DNA of 64,000 nt from Myrica gale (taxonomy: Eukaryota; Streptophyta; Magnoliopsida; Fagales; Myricaceae), in NCBI GenBank assembly GCA_963930655.1, contig OZ005606.1:13907501-13971500 (forward strand), read 5' to 3'. Positions 11,830 to 23,972 of the stretch are shown here, piece by piece. The notes under the pieces are model-generated. The model saw nothing but the letters and a program-made list of their open reading frames with translations. It had not been told where the DNA came from and ran no database searches. The first letter of the stretch is position 1, and every line of letters begins with the position of its first letter. Position numbers and translations under genes: made by a program.

Positions 11830-12560
11830 GCCGTTCGGGCTACAACCACAACATCGAGACTACATAACAAATAAGCGTTCGAACATAGAGGGATAGGGTC
11901 CGGACCATTATAATTAGGCGACATCGTTGGAACGGAGGTGCAACACGTCCGGACTCCTATGTAACCATCGCATAGTTTACACGTGTTTACGTTACAAGAT
12001 GGTGGGAAACAGAACGTGTTTGGACATCTCTGTTAGCCAAAGGTGCGGTGCCACGTCGCGCAGTTTAGAAGTAATTAAGTTCGAACGTCTAAAATAGGTC
12101 CGGACGTATTTAGTGTGCCGAACCATTTTGAAACGGTTTAAATTTTGGCATTTAATACGCATGCGTTGTTTGGGATACGTGTGAAAACTTACTGTCCGGA
12201 CCTTTAGTACACTAAATACGTTCGGACCTTTAGTACACTAAATTTTGGCATTTAATATGCGTGTGTTGTTTGGGATATTTAATCGTCGCATGGTTTACAC
12301 ATGTTTACATTACAAGATTCCGGGAAACTGCTGTGAACGTCTGCACGTTGATTACGTGTCCGGACGTGTGGGTCAGCCAAATGTGCGGTGTCACGTGGCG
12401 CGGTTTAGAAGTACATAGGTTTGAATGTCTAAAACTAGTCCGAACCGTTTGAATCAGTTCAAATTTTGGCATTTAATACGCGTGCGTGGATTGGGCCATG
12501 TGTTTAAAATTACCGTACAGACTGTTAGTGTAAGGTTCGGACGGGTGGACGAGTTTTGAC
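11830..12560. repeat. Internal subterminal-type motif cluster of CACTA1
   Basis: Variants of GTCCGGAC and GTTCGGAC are again dense here, and a block around ATTTTGGCATTTAATA with the following G+C-rich text is repeated about three times (12140, 12245, 12465). The cluster precedes the second accessory gene just as 10320-11110 precedes the first, suggesting one duplicated regulatory-plus-gene unit. Confidence 0.6.
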
Positions 12561-12599
12561 AAAAGCTGAACAGTTCGGCATTTTCATAACAAACTATTC

Positions 12600-14025
12600 G
12601 TCTCTTCAAAATCTCATAGCTCTCAAATCTTTTCTTCTCAAATCTTGACATAACATTATTCTTTCGAAGCTCTAATCTTGTTAAGGTATGTTTTTTTTAA
12701 CATGATTTTAGCCGTAAAAATTTCATTTTTTTCTATAGTTTTACGTATAGATTTTCAATTCTATTTTTTGCATTGTACAGATTTTAAAAATGAGCAAGCG
12801 TGCACGTACGAGCGAGCAAGCTGAGATGGATCAATCTTCCGGTTCCATCTTATCATTGGACCACCATATAGCGATTATTATGTCCGCTCGATTATTGTGG
12901 AGCGAGACATAAAGTTGGTAGATTTTTACTACGTCACTTTTGAGGGCCGGACGCTTCTGGAGGTGGTAGAGGAGATTGGTTGGCTTCCACTAATTCATAG
13001 GATCAGGTATGCATTGACGAACTTGGTGCGGGAGTTCTATTGTGCTATTTTGCTAGCAACGGACATCGAGGAGCCTAGTATGGAGGTCACAGTCCGTAAT
13101 GTTCCGATCGTATTCTCGCCGGAGGAGTTGGCGATATTTTTAGGGTACGAGCGAGATTTGACAGCGTTCCCAAACATACCAATGAGCATGGAGGGTTGGC
13201 CTACTAAGGTCGAGGTATTCCGGACAATGTTGGGTGCTGGTACAACGATTTTGGACGGACCCTATATGGTACACGAGCAGCTGCGTCCTTTCTGGCGGAT
13301 CATGCACTTGATCTTATGCTCCGCTATCGACCCGAGGCAGCACACTACGAAGTTGTCTTATAGCCGGGTGGAGTTATTATACATGGTCATTATTCAGGGG
13401 CGAGCTGTTGATACGCCATCGTACATTGACCAGTCCATTCGTGCGGAGGCCCTAAAGACGGATGCTACGACTTCATTGCTGCACAGGATTTTTCTGACCT
13501 AGTTCTTGCACTCCTTACTGGTACCTGAGGGTGTTGATGAGCCCAGGTCCCTTCCTCTTGGGTGTATAAACAAGACAACGCTCTCCAAATCGATGGCCTA
13601 GACACGCCGAGCACTGAATGTCGCTTGGGCTGCTAGAGTCAGACGACAGGAGCAGCCTGCGGTGGCGAGTGAGCAGCAGGATCCTGGCCATAGCTCGACC
13701 CAGGGATTTGGCAGAGAGCGACCTGGTTGGATGGATGACATGATGACAGCTGACAGCGCGGATGCGATCGGTCTTGCAGCCCACCCACGAGATGGTCAGT
13801 GATATCAGTTCACGGCTGACTGCTTTGGAGAATAAGGTCGTGAACATTGACTCTGAGTGGAAGAAGGAGATCACCCAGATTCGGGAGGCCATGAGGAAAT
13901 CCGTAAGCAGTGCTGAGTTAGTTGCATTGACTCGGCGAATAGTGGAAATCGAGGAGCACCTCAGACATATCTGTTACGTTCTAAATATCACGGATGATGG
14001 CGATGATGAAGATAACGACTTGTAG
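12600..14025 (+). pseudogene. CACTA1 accessory gene (putative plant transposon protein domain)
   Basis: A leader with an intron (donor GGTATG near 12686, acceptor TGTACAG at 12780) precedes an ATG at 12790 (MSKRARTSEQ). The frame then shifts by one base, and the main body is open from 12897 to 13502. It contains LVREFYCAILLAT, VRNVPIVFSPEELAIFLGY and WRIMHLILC, the pattern of the plant transposon protein domain found in many CACTA and retroelement ORFs. After a stop at 13500, frames 13600-14025 encode a Gln-rich linker and a coiled coil ending in an acidic tail. The biochemical role is unknown. The 201-codon uninterrupted core suggests recent decay. Its partner copy is at 10740-11525. Confidence 0.65.
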
Positions 14026-15456
14026 TTTTTTTATTGTGTTTTCAGAATATTTTGTTTATATTATGTTTTGTGGAAATCTATGGGTATTTTGTTGATATTA
14101 TTTTGTTTATCTTGTGTTTTAAGGATATTTTGTTTCTATTATATTTTGTGCACATCGATTGTTATTTAGTTGATGTTATTTTGTTTATATTGTGTTTTGA
14201 TGAGATGTGATATATATATGTTATCTAGCTATGTTATCCATACAAAATGTTTCCCATACAATATATTTTTAATAACAAATTTTAATTTCAAAATACTCAT
14301 ATCAATTTTATTATTGATATTAGAACTTAATAATTTCAAAGTCAAAGTTAGCAGAGTCAATATATTTTAATTAATGTTACATTTCAAATTTCGCTACATT
14401 CATTCAAAAAAATATTAATCTTAGAACTTAATTCACTTAAGATTATTTACATTATTAACTAACTTTAGTTATTTAAAATTCGCTAATAGAATTAATTAAA
14501 ATTTTTTTAAAAAAAATTGGTAATCGTACGGACGTTACTACGTACGTCCGGACTGTTTAATTTAAGCTCGAACGGTGTCGTTTTATAGAAAACAAACCGT
14601 CCGAACACTTATTTATATGGTCTTGACTCCTGCAATAAAAAACCTCTTGCGGACGAATATTAAGCAAATTTATTCGGAGGTATATGAAATTTTGGCGGCA
14701 TGAATTCCCTCGAAAACTAATACACGTAAGCGTTCGCACGGTGTTTTTATTGTCTGAACGGTATTCAAACGAATGAAAGTTACAGATTCGCAGACAGTGG
14801 AGGAAAAATCGAAAAACGTAAACGAGAGATTTGAGCACGAGGAGGGTAGAGCTGATGTGAGCGTTCAATCTCATTGAAGAGGGTTTGAAAGGAGCATCTC
14901 TTTTAGAATTTGAAGTTGCATTGCATTTGAGCTAAGTGGTTTTTAAATATAATTGTTTTAGGATAAAAAACTTGTATTTTAATATAAGAAAGTATGCGTT
15001 CTTCAAAATTTTAGGTTATCAAATGATATTAATGGAGTTTGGGGTTGGTTGTGATGTGTTTATATTGAAGTGTTTGAAGTTTTGGGTTGATTTTGACAAG
15101 ATTTTGGGCTGAAAATTGAGTATGTTTGTCCAAGAACATTCTTGTTCGACAATCGCAGTCCGAACGGTTTATTGCTGTCTAGACTCCATTTTTATGGTTC
15201 GGACGCGGTTTAAAACGCTTCCGAACGTCTATGTGTATGGTTCGGACCGTTATATTACGTCCGAACGATATTATTTATCATGGCATGCATTCATGTAGTA
15301 GCCTTAGACCCCGTTTAAGAATTACACAATATGCGTAAAGTGCGTATTGTATCTGCTATTGTGACAGGCGTGTATCTGGGGACTGAGGGGAAATGCTGTC
15401 GAAATTTCTAAAACATCGATCTCTAATCTTGATTTATATGGTCATAGGACGACGTC
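14026..15456. other. CACTA1 intergenic region with motif clusters
   Basis: This is AT-rich spacer between the two accessory genes. Subterminal-type motifs cluster at 14525-14780 and 15155-15265, just upstream of the second gene. Reading frames here, including one of 105 codons on the - strand, overlap the motif arrays and look fortuitous. Confidence 0.5.
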
Positions 15457-17100
15457 ATGCCAGCCGGAGGGAACTGTCTTCGGTGCGATTCATCAGTTCG
15501 AGCTGAGAGTAGTCCGGGTACATTAGCAGTGTCGGGTCGTTCGCTTAGGCATATGAATGAATTATCGTCCCCTTCCACAGGCAATCCAGTAGGCACCCAG
15601 AGTAGTTGTGCGTGTAAGTATCTTACTCCGTCAATCTTTATTAAATGTTATGACTTTTAAATCTCTATGCTTAATTGAATTTTAAATTTATTGTTCTTCA
15701 TTTGTAGCGATGTCCGGAATTCGACACGTTCGAGGTAGTACGGGCGGTGATGACAAGGCTTCCTCAATGCTCTCGAGTCATATTGGTGCGCTCGTTCGAC
15801 AACATGTCCCATTTGAGAAGAGTAAGTGGAAGGAGGTCCCTGACGAGGTTAAATCGTATGTGATGAACTGAGTGTTGGTAAGCATAATTTATTAAATTTT
15901 AATTGTTGAAACTTTTTTACGTTTCTAGCTATTGTATATATTAAGGATGACTTCCAACTAGATTACGACCGAGCCGAGGATCGCATCACTGTGACGTCAA
16001 TGATGAACACATCAAACAGGACGCACAGAAATAGAATTTTCCAGCATTACTCGGTGTTCCATTCCAAAGAAGAGGCGTTAGAACACCCATATCCCGAAAT
16101 GAACAAGGAAGAATGGACTCGTGTTTGTGATTTATTCGCGAGTGACGAATTTCAGGTTAAACATTTTATTCCAATCTGAACGTTCATTTTAGCTATATGC
16201 TTAATTGTGTTAATAATTGTAAATGTACAATGCAGAGGAGGAGTGCAATCAACATGGAGAATAGAGCTAAGCTAAAGATTGTACACACATCGGGAGCGAG
16301 GTCCTTCCAACGCGCTAGAGCGTTGTTAGTAAGTAATAACTTTATATTTTTAATATTTATTACTTAAATAAATGACTTAGGAATTTTAATATGCATGTTC
16401 TATATTTTTTTGGTGTATAGAAAAATCCAGAATCTGATGAAATTAGTCCTTCGTTGTTTATAAAAAGACGCATACTACTAAGAATGACATGTGGACTAGA
16501 GAAGATGCACAAGAAAATTTTGTAAGTTGAAACGTTAGTGTTAATGATGCATTCGTATGTGTTTATGTTTCACATGTACTATTTTTATCTTCTTTTCTAA
16601 TTTTGTAGGAAAAAATGGAGGCGTTACAGTTGCAGCACGAGTTAGAGGGAAAGTCATACACCAAAGTAGAGATTTTCACTGAGGTGTTGGGGACAAAAGC
16701 GGGTTACGTACGAGGTTTAGGCCGTTTAGTACGGTTTGTTGGATTATCTTCATCAGCATCGTCCGTGGATTTGTCTCGGAGATTGGAAGAGGCCAGATTA
16801 CAGATTGAGGAGATGAAGGCTAAACAACTGGAATATGAAGCTCTTCTGGTCAAGCGGTCAGATATGGAACAGACGGTGTGAGAGCATCTGTAGACGATGG
16901 AGGAGCAACAACGAAAGAAAGACGAAGAGCTGATGAAGATGATGATGGAGTAGCAGCGGAAAAAAGATGAAGAGCACCAGAAGATGCTGCAGGAGCAGCA
17001 AAGGAACCTAGTAGAAAACCAAGAGCGGAGGATGCAACTAATGGCGGAGCAGATCAGACAGATGCAATCTAGTTCGACACCCAAACGAAAATTTGGGTAG
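15457..17100 (+). pseudogene. CACTA1 second accessory gene (Ptta/En/Spm plant transposase family)
   Basis: Six exons with GT-AG borders are inferred: 15457-15613, 15708-15877, 15946-16155, 16236-16328, 16421-16521 and 16609-17100. Key text is LVRQHVPFEKSKWKEVPDEVK, then KEEWTRVCDLFAS, then NRAKLKIVHTSGARSF, then SYTKVEIFTEVLG, followed by a long Gln/Glu/Lys coiled coil. This order matches the plant Ptta/En/Spm family (Transposase_24), thought to act as a TNPA-like DNA-binding partner. Breaks are a TGA near the end of exon 2, a frameshift in the A-run near 16463, and stops in the coiled coil at 16879, 16891 and 16951. The same gene with the same exon layout occurs in CACTA2 (42174-43730). Confidence 0.75.
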
Positions 17101-17269
17101 ATTATTGTATTTTTACTACTTTGTCACTACTTATCGATTATGTATTTTATTTACTTTTAATAACGATTGCATACTTGTGGATATTTTATTATATCTACAG
17201 CAATGAATATCTTTATATTTATATTATTTAATAAATTTTAATTAAATTAATTCAAATATATAGAAACCC

Positions 17270-18260
17270 GTTTGGACGGTTTACATCATCTGGTTCACAC
17301 GGAGTTTTTTCGTTGCTAACGTGCGCACACATTACTATCCGTCCGCACAATTTGCTTTAAATTCGCTAGTCCGAACGGTGTCTATCCCGTCCACACGGTA
17401 TGTAATATAAGAAACTGTAACGACCCAAGGACAAACACTAGCCACATCTGTGCTTTGACTTCAAAAGGACTAGTCTAGGTTGCTTTTGAAGTCCCTTGGA
17501 TCATTATAAAGCCCAGTTCAACCTAGTAAGGTCTCAATGTGGGACTTGACCCTTATAGAACTCATCTCTTATTCATTCTCCTCTCCCACTCTATGTGGGA
17601 TTCGGGGTATCACAATCTCCCCCACTTAAATCCTTGACGTCCTCGTCAAGGCCCACCAAGCCCACATTGGTGGTTACTAGGACCGCTCTGAAACCATTTG
17701 TAACGACCCAAGGACAAGCACTAGCCACATCTGTGCTTTGACTTCAAAAGGACTGGTCAAGGTTACTTTTGAAGTCCCTTGGATCATTATAAAGCCCAGT
17801 TCAACCTAGTAAGGTCCCAATGTGAGACTTGACCCTTATAGAACTCATCTCTTATTCATTCTCCTCTCCCACTCTATGTGGGATTCAGGGTATCACCAAA
17901 ACCGTCTGAACTGCAACACACGACGTGAGAACGTTTTCAACGTAAACAGAGTCCGAACTGTATACTTAAAGGTTCGCACGGACGTATTAAATGAAAAAAA
18001 AATTTTGTCATAATGAAACTACGCTGCGAACGTCTTCCTAAATGCGTCCGGACATTTGTACATTACCGTGCGGACGTGGATATACAGCGGTGCAGACGTT
18101 TATTGCGTGAAAAATGTATTTTCGTCACATTGGATTAATCGTTCGCATGAGCTGTACGAACGTATAGAGAGAACGTTCGCATAGCTCATGTGAACGGATG
18201 GACTGAACTGGGCATGATGATTTTGAATTTCGTAAATATGGCACCAAACCGTTCGGACGT
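17270..18260. repeat. CACTA1 3' subterminal motif array
   Basis: The mirror of the 5' array holds GTCCGGACA, GTTCGGACG, CGTTCGCACGG and similar motifs in both orientations, interrupted by the TRIM at 17416-17897. Confidence 0.7.
17416..17897 (-). mobile_element. Complete TRIM element, 482 bp
   Basis: Two 199-bp direct repeats (17416-17614 and 17699-17897) differ at about eight positions by eye. Between them lie 84 bp. On the - strand, TGGTTTCAGAGC directly follows the right LTR as primer-binding site, and the purine tract GTGGGGGAGATTG directly precedes the left LTR as polypurine tract. The flanks are GAAAC on the left and AAAAC on the right, a 5-bp duplication with one change. There is no coding capacity. 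All parts of a terminal-repeat retrotransposon in miniature are present, and it inserted after CACTA1 was in place. No 5S-like sequence was seen, so it is not Cassandra. Confidence 0.93.
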
Positions 18261-18448
18261 GTTTAAAACACCTCCGAAAGGTTTTGAGTGACAGAACACG
18301 AAAATCGTCACCTAAAACATTGCCTGATGGGCTTTAGATGACAAACCGGGTGACAACCCGATTTTTTCAGCCAAAACCTTAGGTGACGAAATTTGTACTT
18401 TGGGTGACAAATTTTTTTTCACCCAAAGTGTTTTTCCTTGTAGTGTGT

Positions 18449-18806
18449 GGGGCATGCAAATTTGTCGACCATAGTAGATAGATAGTGAAAATCGACGGCA
18501 ACGAGGACTACATGGATGAAATGTGTAAAAAAAAGTGTGAAGTGTCAGTGACCACAAACATGAGACATGCAAAGTGTATTTAATAAAAAATAAATAAATG
18601 AGAACAATACATACACCAGCTAAGGTATAATCAACCGAAATGGACTATAAAACTAGCATATCAGGAAAATTTTCTCCCTAACTCTTTTCTTGGGTAATTA
18701 TATATTCTAATATATAATAGAACTGCCACATATTTCATGACGAAATGGAAAATTTATAATTAATCTTAATACATTACATGCATACATGAGGACTCCAATT
18801 ACAAAT
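18449..18806. other. Unassigned AT-rich spacer
   Basis: This lies between the TGT duplication of CACTA1 and the beginning of the next gypsy LTR. Nothing recognisable was found. Confidence 0.4.
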
Positions 18807-21270
18807 AACGTCTATTGCATTTCCGAGGTTACGTTGTCTTATAGTAATGGACGCTGCTATTAGACTGAGGTTACGGCTAGTGGGAGGATCGTTAAAAGCA
18901 ACAAGATTCTAACCAAAACAAAAGTAGAACGTTTTATTAAAACCAAAGTATTACAAAAGAGAACACAATTCATATAATGTACATACTACAGTACAAAAAG
19001 AACACTACAGCGGAAAAACTAAGAAAAACATAAAGAAGAAGATCTCTAATCTTCGTCGTCAGTATTATCCAAGTTTGATATGCTGACGTAATTATTAGAG
19101 TTCGGTGTAATCAACTTATGGTCTTGCCCCTCTATCAGAACATCTAGGTCACGATTGACATAGACTCGAAAGGTCAGCTCCAGATAATAAAGCCATGTTG
19201 AATGACCTTGGTGAACTCACCTAAATAAACCTCAGACATCTGCAAAAGAAATATTTAACAAACAACGGTGAGTTCAAATGACTCAGTAAAGCCAGTGGTT
19301 AGTACACCAGAATAGCAGAAACAAGAACAAAATATTCAAGAAACTCGTTCAACAATAAAAACTCAACAGAAGACGAAAGTAAATGAAAAGACTCAGTTTT
19401 CTCAAAAATGATCTTTTCCTTTTTCCATTCTCAATCACCACTACTCTCACTCTCAGAGTGAATCACTTGGCTAGAGTAACGGGTTACAAGTAACCATTCT
19501 CAATTTTTAAAACATGATATTTTCCATTTTTCCATCACCAATCACCACTCCTCTCACTCCCAGAGTGAATCACTCGGCCAAAGTGACGGGTTACATGTGA
19601 CCTCTGTGTCTTTGCGGCATTACTCCAGAGTAGAACACAGACCGTATTTTTTCGGCATTACTCCTAGAGTAGAGTACGATATCCTCATAGAGGACCTTTC
19701 CGCGTACGACAGAGAGGTTAGAATGTCACAACAAGTGAACGCATTCTCTTGTGCACAGTACTGTCACGTCTTCACAGTATGCGTTAAGTATGTATGTCTC
19801 ATGTCAACACCTATACATATCATTCATTATATACAACACCTTAACCACACTTGAACATCAAATATTCATTTCTAACGTACAAGTTAAGTGTGCATGTCTC
19901 ATATCCATGCCCATACATCTCATTTATGATATACAACGTCTTAACTCATTCACTACATTTCTCAAAGGAAAATGTTGTGAAGGCAAAAACAATACTTTTA
20001 TTTCTCAGTTAAAAATCGGCTTAATCACCACGTAGAAAATTCTAATTTTGACATGAAAAGTGTTGAAATCAAAAAGAAAGAAATATGTTCAAGTTTTGAA
20101 AACCAACTTTTGGAAGAAATTTTGAAAAGAAACGGATGAAAGTAGAAAAACACTTTGAAAACGAATCGAACTTTGACAATGATACTTTTTCGAAAAGGCG
20201 AGCTTGTTCTTCGTCAAGAATACGAAGAACATCAAGAACAATAGGAAGAATAGAATAACACTAATAACATCAAGAGATATTTAGGGTATGTTTGAGACCC
20301 AATAAGTTGGGCCTAAAAATTTAGGTTTAATAATAAAAAATTCAATACATAATTTTTTATTATTATATTATTTATTAAAAATCTTCTCTCTCTTCACTTT
20401 TTCACCAACTCTCATAACATATCTTTACTTTATAATATTTTTCAAACCCCAATACCCAAAATTTTCACCCTCAAACATACCCTTAGAATAAGAAATACAT
20501 GAGATTCACAATAATCATCTTGAAAACTTGAATCAAAATCAAAGATAACCAACTAAACTTTACCTTTAAGCGAGTTTGATCTTCACTAATCTTCTCTAAT
20601 CGATTTCTTCCTTCTTGCTTCTACTTCACTTCTCTACTAATCTCAAGCTTTAACTCAAAATTTAGGATGAGATGATGTAAGTTTAAATGACCGGCCACCC
20701 TATTTATAGGCAAGCTTGATTCGTCACATCGCGACACGTGTCTAGGCTAGCTCTGGTGACTCAAAAGGCTAATTTGATCGTGCAACAACACCCAACCACC
20801 CTAAGCAGCTGCTGAGCATACCTGTGGCCGAAATTCACCTTCTAGCTTTGGCGAGTCACCGCCTAGGTCCACAGGTGGTTGAAACCTCGAGCTACCTAGG
20901 TCCTAGCCTTTTTTGTCGTGCTTCTTGCATCCATTTGTCGTGCTTCTAGCTTTGATTTGTCGTGCTTTCTGACCATCATAGGTGTCACTCTCAAGAGCAG
21001 CCGAAATTCTTTTGATTAATGTCTAAGTTTTGCTAATTGTTTCACTAATCTTCCGATAATCGCAAATCAACCTAATTGCTCCTGAGAAAACGTCCTACTT
21101 GCTTCCGAAAAATAAAAAGTCTTCAAATTTGAACCATAACCTTGTGGATGATCACCCAACCTATTAAAAGAATATAAATCATATCGTTTGGTTTTCGAGA
21201 CAAAAACGTCCTACCTGTTTAAAAAATTTTGTTGGTCCAATACGAGCTCGTCAACATTTTGAACAACCTA
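18807..21270 (-). mobile_element. Gypsy-type LTR, family Z copy A, truncated
   Basis: It aligns along its length with the complete solo LTR at 23973-26471 (copy B), starting near GCTATTAGACTGAGG at 18856. The left border is approximate. The right end is lost at about 21270, where the CACTA2 transposase gene begins, roughly 1.2 kb short of the homologous end in copy B. It contains the hairpin at 19269-19285 and a Tourist-like MITE absent from copy B. The orientation is inferred from the hairpin and from LTR1. Confidence 0.7.
20284..20482. mobile_element. Tourist-like (PIF/Harbinger) MITE, 199 bp
   Basis: The terminal inverted repeats begin GGGTATGTTTGAG on both ends and the duplication TTA flanks them (20281-20283 and 20483-20485). 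The homologous LTR copy B has a single TTA at the same place, near 25333, and no insert, which proves the borders by an empty site. The interior is AT-rich and non-coding. Confidence 0.95.
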
Positions 21271-21479
21271 GTTGCACACAAATCTTGGGGACACTGGTAC
21301 ATGTACTTGGGGACACTTGTGCATGTACTTGGGGACATGTGAGAGATGCTGCCAAATCTTTCTCAAGTATGGATGGACACAAGTCGAACTGACGTTCAAC
21401 TCCAAATGCACAATCTTGAATGGGATAGGACTTATCAGCTGGGCACAAATTCAAGTTCCAAAGAATCTGTGTTTATAAG

Positions 21480-22869
21480 TTCGGTTTACGAGAGAAATCG
21501 ATTTGGTGATAAGTATGCCGAGGGAGTTTATAAGTTTGTCAATATGACTGCTGGTTGTGTAGACTCTCGGGGTCAGATCAGATGTCCGTGTTAGAAGTTC
21601 ATAAATGTAGTGTTTCAAGTGTTAGATAAAATAGAAGATCATATATACGTTAATGGGTTTGATGTGAGCTATACGTTATGGATGTTTAACGGGGAGGGTA
21701 TTGATAAGTTATCGGAAGAGACAGAGCGTGAACTCTATCCTGGATGTAGCAAGTTTAGTAAGTTGTTATTTACGGTCTGGCTGTTGAATTTGATATGGTG
21801 TTGCAGTTGATTAAGGAGGCATTGCCGATGAGGGAGATTATCTTTAGTAAAACGAGGAGAAACAATTGCGAAAGGGTCTTGGGTTCAGTTACGACAAGAT
21901 CTATGCATGTCAGAATAATTGCGTGTTGTTTTGGAAGGAAAATAGTGAGTTAGAATGATTATGTGTTGTATGTGGGGTGTCTTGATGGAAATTCGAAGAT
22001 GGCTTGCACAAGCGAATTCCTAGGAAAGTGTTGCGTCATTTCCCTTTAATCCTAGACTTCAACGTTTATTTACCACAAAAGATATATCTCATGACATGAG
22101 ATGACATAAGGAGAAATGGGTCGACGATTGGGAGAGTATGAGGCATGTTGCAGATTCATTGGTTTGGAAGACTGTTGATATGGACCATGGCTGGTTTGGT
22201 CAAAATGCCAGCAACGTCTACTTTTTTCTTGCTTCGGATAGGTTCAATCTGTTCGAAAACACGAGTAATGCGAACAATATTTTCTCAGTCATTGTGTTTC
22301 CTTAAAATTTGCCCCCGTGGAGGTGTATGAAGGTCTCATTTTGACTGTTGACTTATTTGATCCCAAGTCACAAGTCATCGGGAAATGATATAGACGTATA
22401 TCTTCGACACTTAGTGGACGAGTTGAAACAACAACAGGAAGATGAAGTTACGACATATGATGCTTTAGATGATTTCATTTAAGATGCATGAATCTTTGAA
22501 GTTAAGACTTATGATGCTTTAGATGATGCCATGCAATGCTTGCGGGGAGATACGGTATATTTGTTTAAGTGTGATTGGTGGGACGTCAGGGATCACCATT
22601 GAATTCGTACCGACGAGAACTTTAAGAGCATAAACACTTCCCGACTGTTGTATTTAGAATATCCATTTGTTTTAGGAAATCAAGTCAGACAAATGTTTAA
22701 TCTAGTAGATAATACACATGGAGCTGCTTGGAGAGTCGTGTAGAAGTTGTCTTGTAGTAATGCATATGACATTCCCAACCCAGATTCAGACGGTGAAGTT
22801 GATGTAAATGTCGAATTGGGAGTAGCCATCACGAATGAAGCGTATCCGGAGGACAATACCATTGAATTC
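21480..22869 (+). pseudogene. CACTA2 transposase (TNP2 type), broken; continues at 26590
   Basis: Blocks in order are YAEGVYKFVNMTAG, then GQIRCPC and DKIEDHIYVNGF (the transposase-associated domain, 21500-21680). CSKFSKL and GLGFSYDKIYACQNNC with PRKVLRHFPL belong to the TNP2 core (21745-22050). YLFKCDWWDV and NTSRLLYLEYPFVL form the DUF4216-like C-terminal domain (22540-22700), then an acidic tail. These are parts of the En/Spm TNPD transposase that binds and cuts CACTA termini. Many stops and frameshifts are present and the central catalytic stretch is shortened. At 22870 the acidic tail is cut by a copia LTR and resumes as a Glu/Asp/Ser-rich frame at about 26590-26720, with one more stop. 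Confidence 0.8.
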
Positions 22870-23298
22870 TGTTGGTTTTGGTTCACAGTCGATATTTTGA
22901 CGATTTCAATAAATGGATTAAGTTTACAAAATGGACATCTCCAAAGACAAAGACATTTTTATCAAATAGCCAAAGACAAGAATATTGAAGATCAAGAATA
23001 TGAAAGGAGCTCAAAAACGAACATTCAAGACCTTAGGGTATAACCTTGTGACTCTTAGTTTCACTTTTAACAAGGATTTGAATCACACATTTGCATATCT
23101 TTCAAACAGTGCATAATCTTCTTATCACAAGTTTGACAACCAAAATGCGCCTTAAGTGTTTTCAAATCATCCCTATCTAAACTCTCAAACATTTGGTATA
23201 CTTTTGGGAAGTTAGTTTTAGAAATTGAGATTTCAAAATTATCAAAAATGAGCTTTTTAATTGTAGCGGTCTATGAAAAAGATATGTAGCTGTCGATC

Positions 23299-23361
23299 GC
23301 TATATGAAGCGGATCATCCGCTATGTGAAGCGGATCATCCTCTACATGAAGCGGATGATGG
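23299..23361. repeat. 21-bp tandem repeat with GCGGATCATCC core
   Basis: Three adjacent 21-bp units start at 23299, 23320 and 23341. Each contains GCGGATCATCC or a variant, a near-palindrome around GGAT/ATCC. A related GTCGATCGC lies just upstream at 23292, and GCGGTCGACCGGT follows at 23425. Confidence 0.85.
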
Positions 23362-23972
23362 GGCACGTAGGACAAAATTTGACATCATTCAAATTTTATG
23401 ACTGTTGGACAACGGCTAATTGAAGCGGTCGACCGGTACAACTGTAAAATTGTCAGATCAACCCCAAATGGTTATAAATGGCTAGTTTTCTAATGTGGCC
23501 TATATAAAGACCTTCCTATTATCTCAAAAAAAGGAGAACCACCACATATCATTTCTACAGCTTGAGAAAGATCTTAAACTTTCTTATTTCATATTTCTCA
23601 TATCATTCACACAAATTACACTTTTTTATCCTTGTCATTGTGTGAATAAAAAAGATAGAGTTTTTCATTTTCATATCTACTCTTAGAGAGAGCTTATTTC
23701 TTGTATCTTCCTATTCAAGAGAAGTGATTCCTTTAGTGAGATTGTTCACTAAAGAAGAAGCTTAGAGAGGGTATATCTCAAGCTTGGTTAGATTGTAAGT
23801 GGTGCGTCAGTAAAACCACTTGGGTTGTGAGTGTAGAGCCCGAGAAAGCACATATATGGTTCTCTAGCACCTGGAAGCTAAAGAGTACACTATTTGAAAG
23901 ATAGAGGGAAAACTTCAAGGCTCGTTGAAGGACATTGAGGGGTGGATGTAGGCGGGTTTACAAAACCACCTA

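Larger units (their letters stand above)
10207..18445 (+). mobile_element. Complete CACTA (En/Spm) element, CACTA1
   Basis: The left end CACTACAAGAAA at 10207 and the right end CCTTGTAGTG finishing at 18445 form the diagnostic CACTA terminal inverted repeat. The 3-bp duplication TGT flanks it (10204-10206 and 18446-18448). Both subterminal zones are packed with variants of TCCGGAC, TTCGGAC and TCCGAAC, the usual arrangement of transposase-binding motifs in this superfamily. It carries two copies of one accessory gene (10740-11525, 12600-14025), a second accessory gene (15457-17100) and a nested TRIM (17416-17897). No TNP2-type transposase domain was found, so it would depend on another element for movement. 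Confidence 0.92.

Noticed and set aside
17416-17897. Cassandra-type TRIM with 5S rRNA
   Set aside because: No 5S internal control motifs are visible in the 199-bp repeats.
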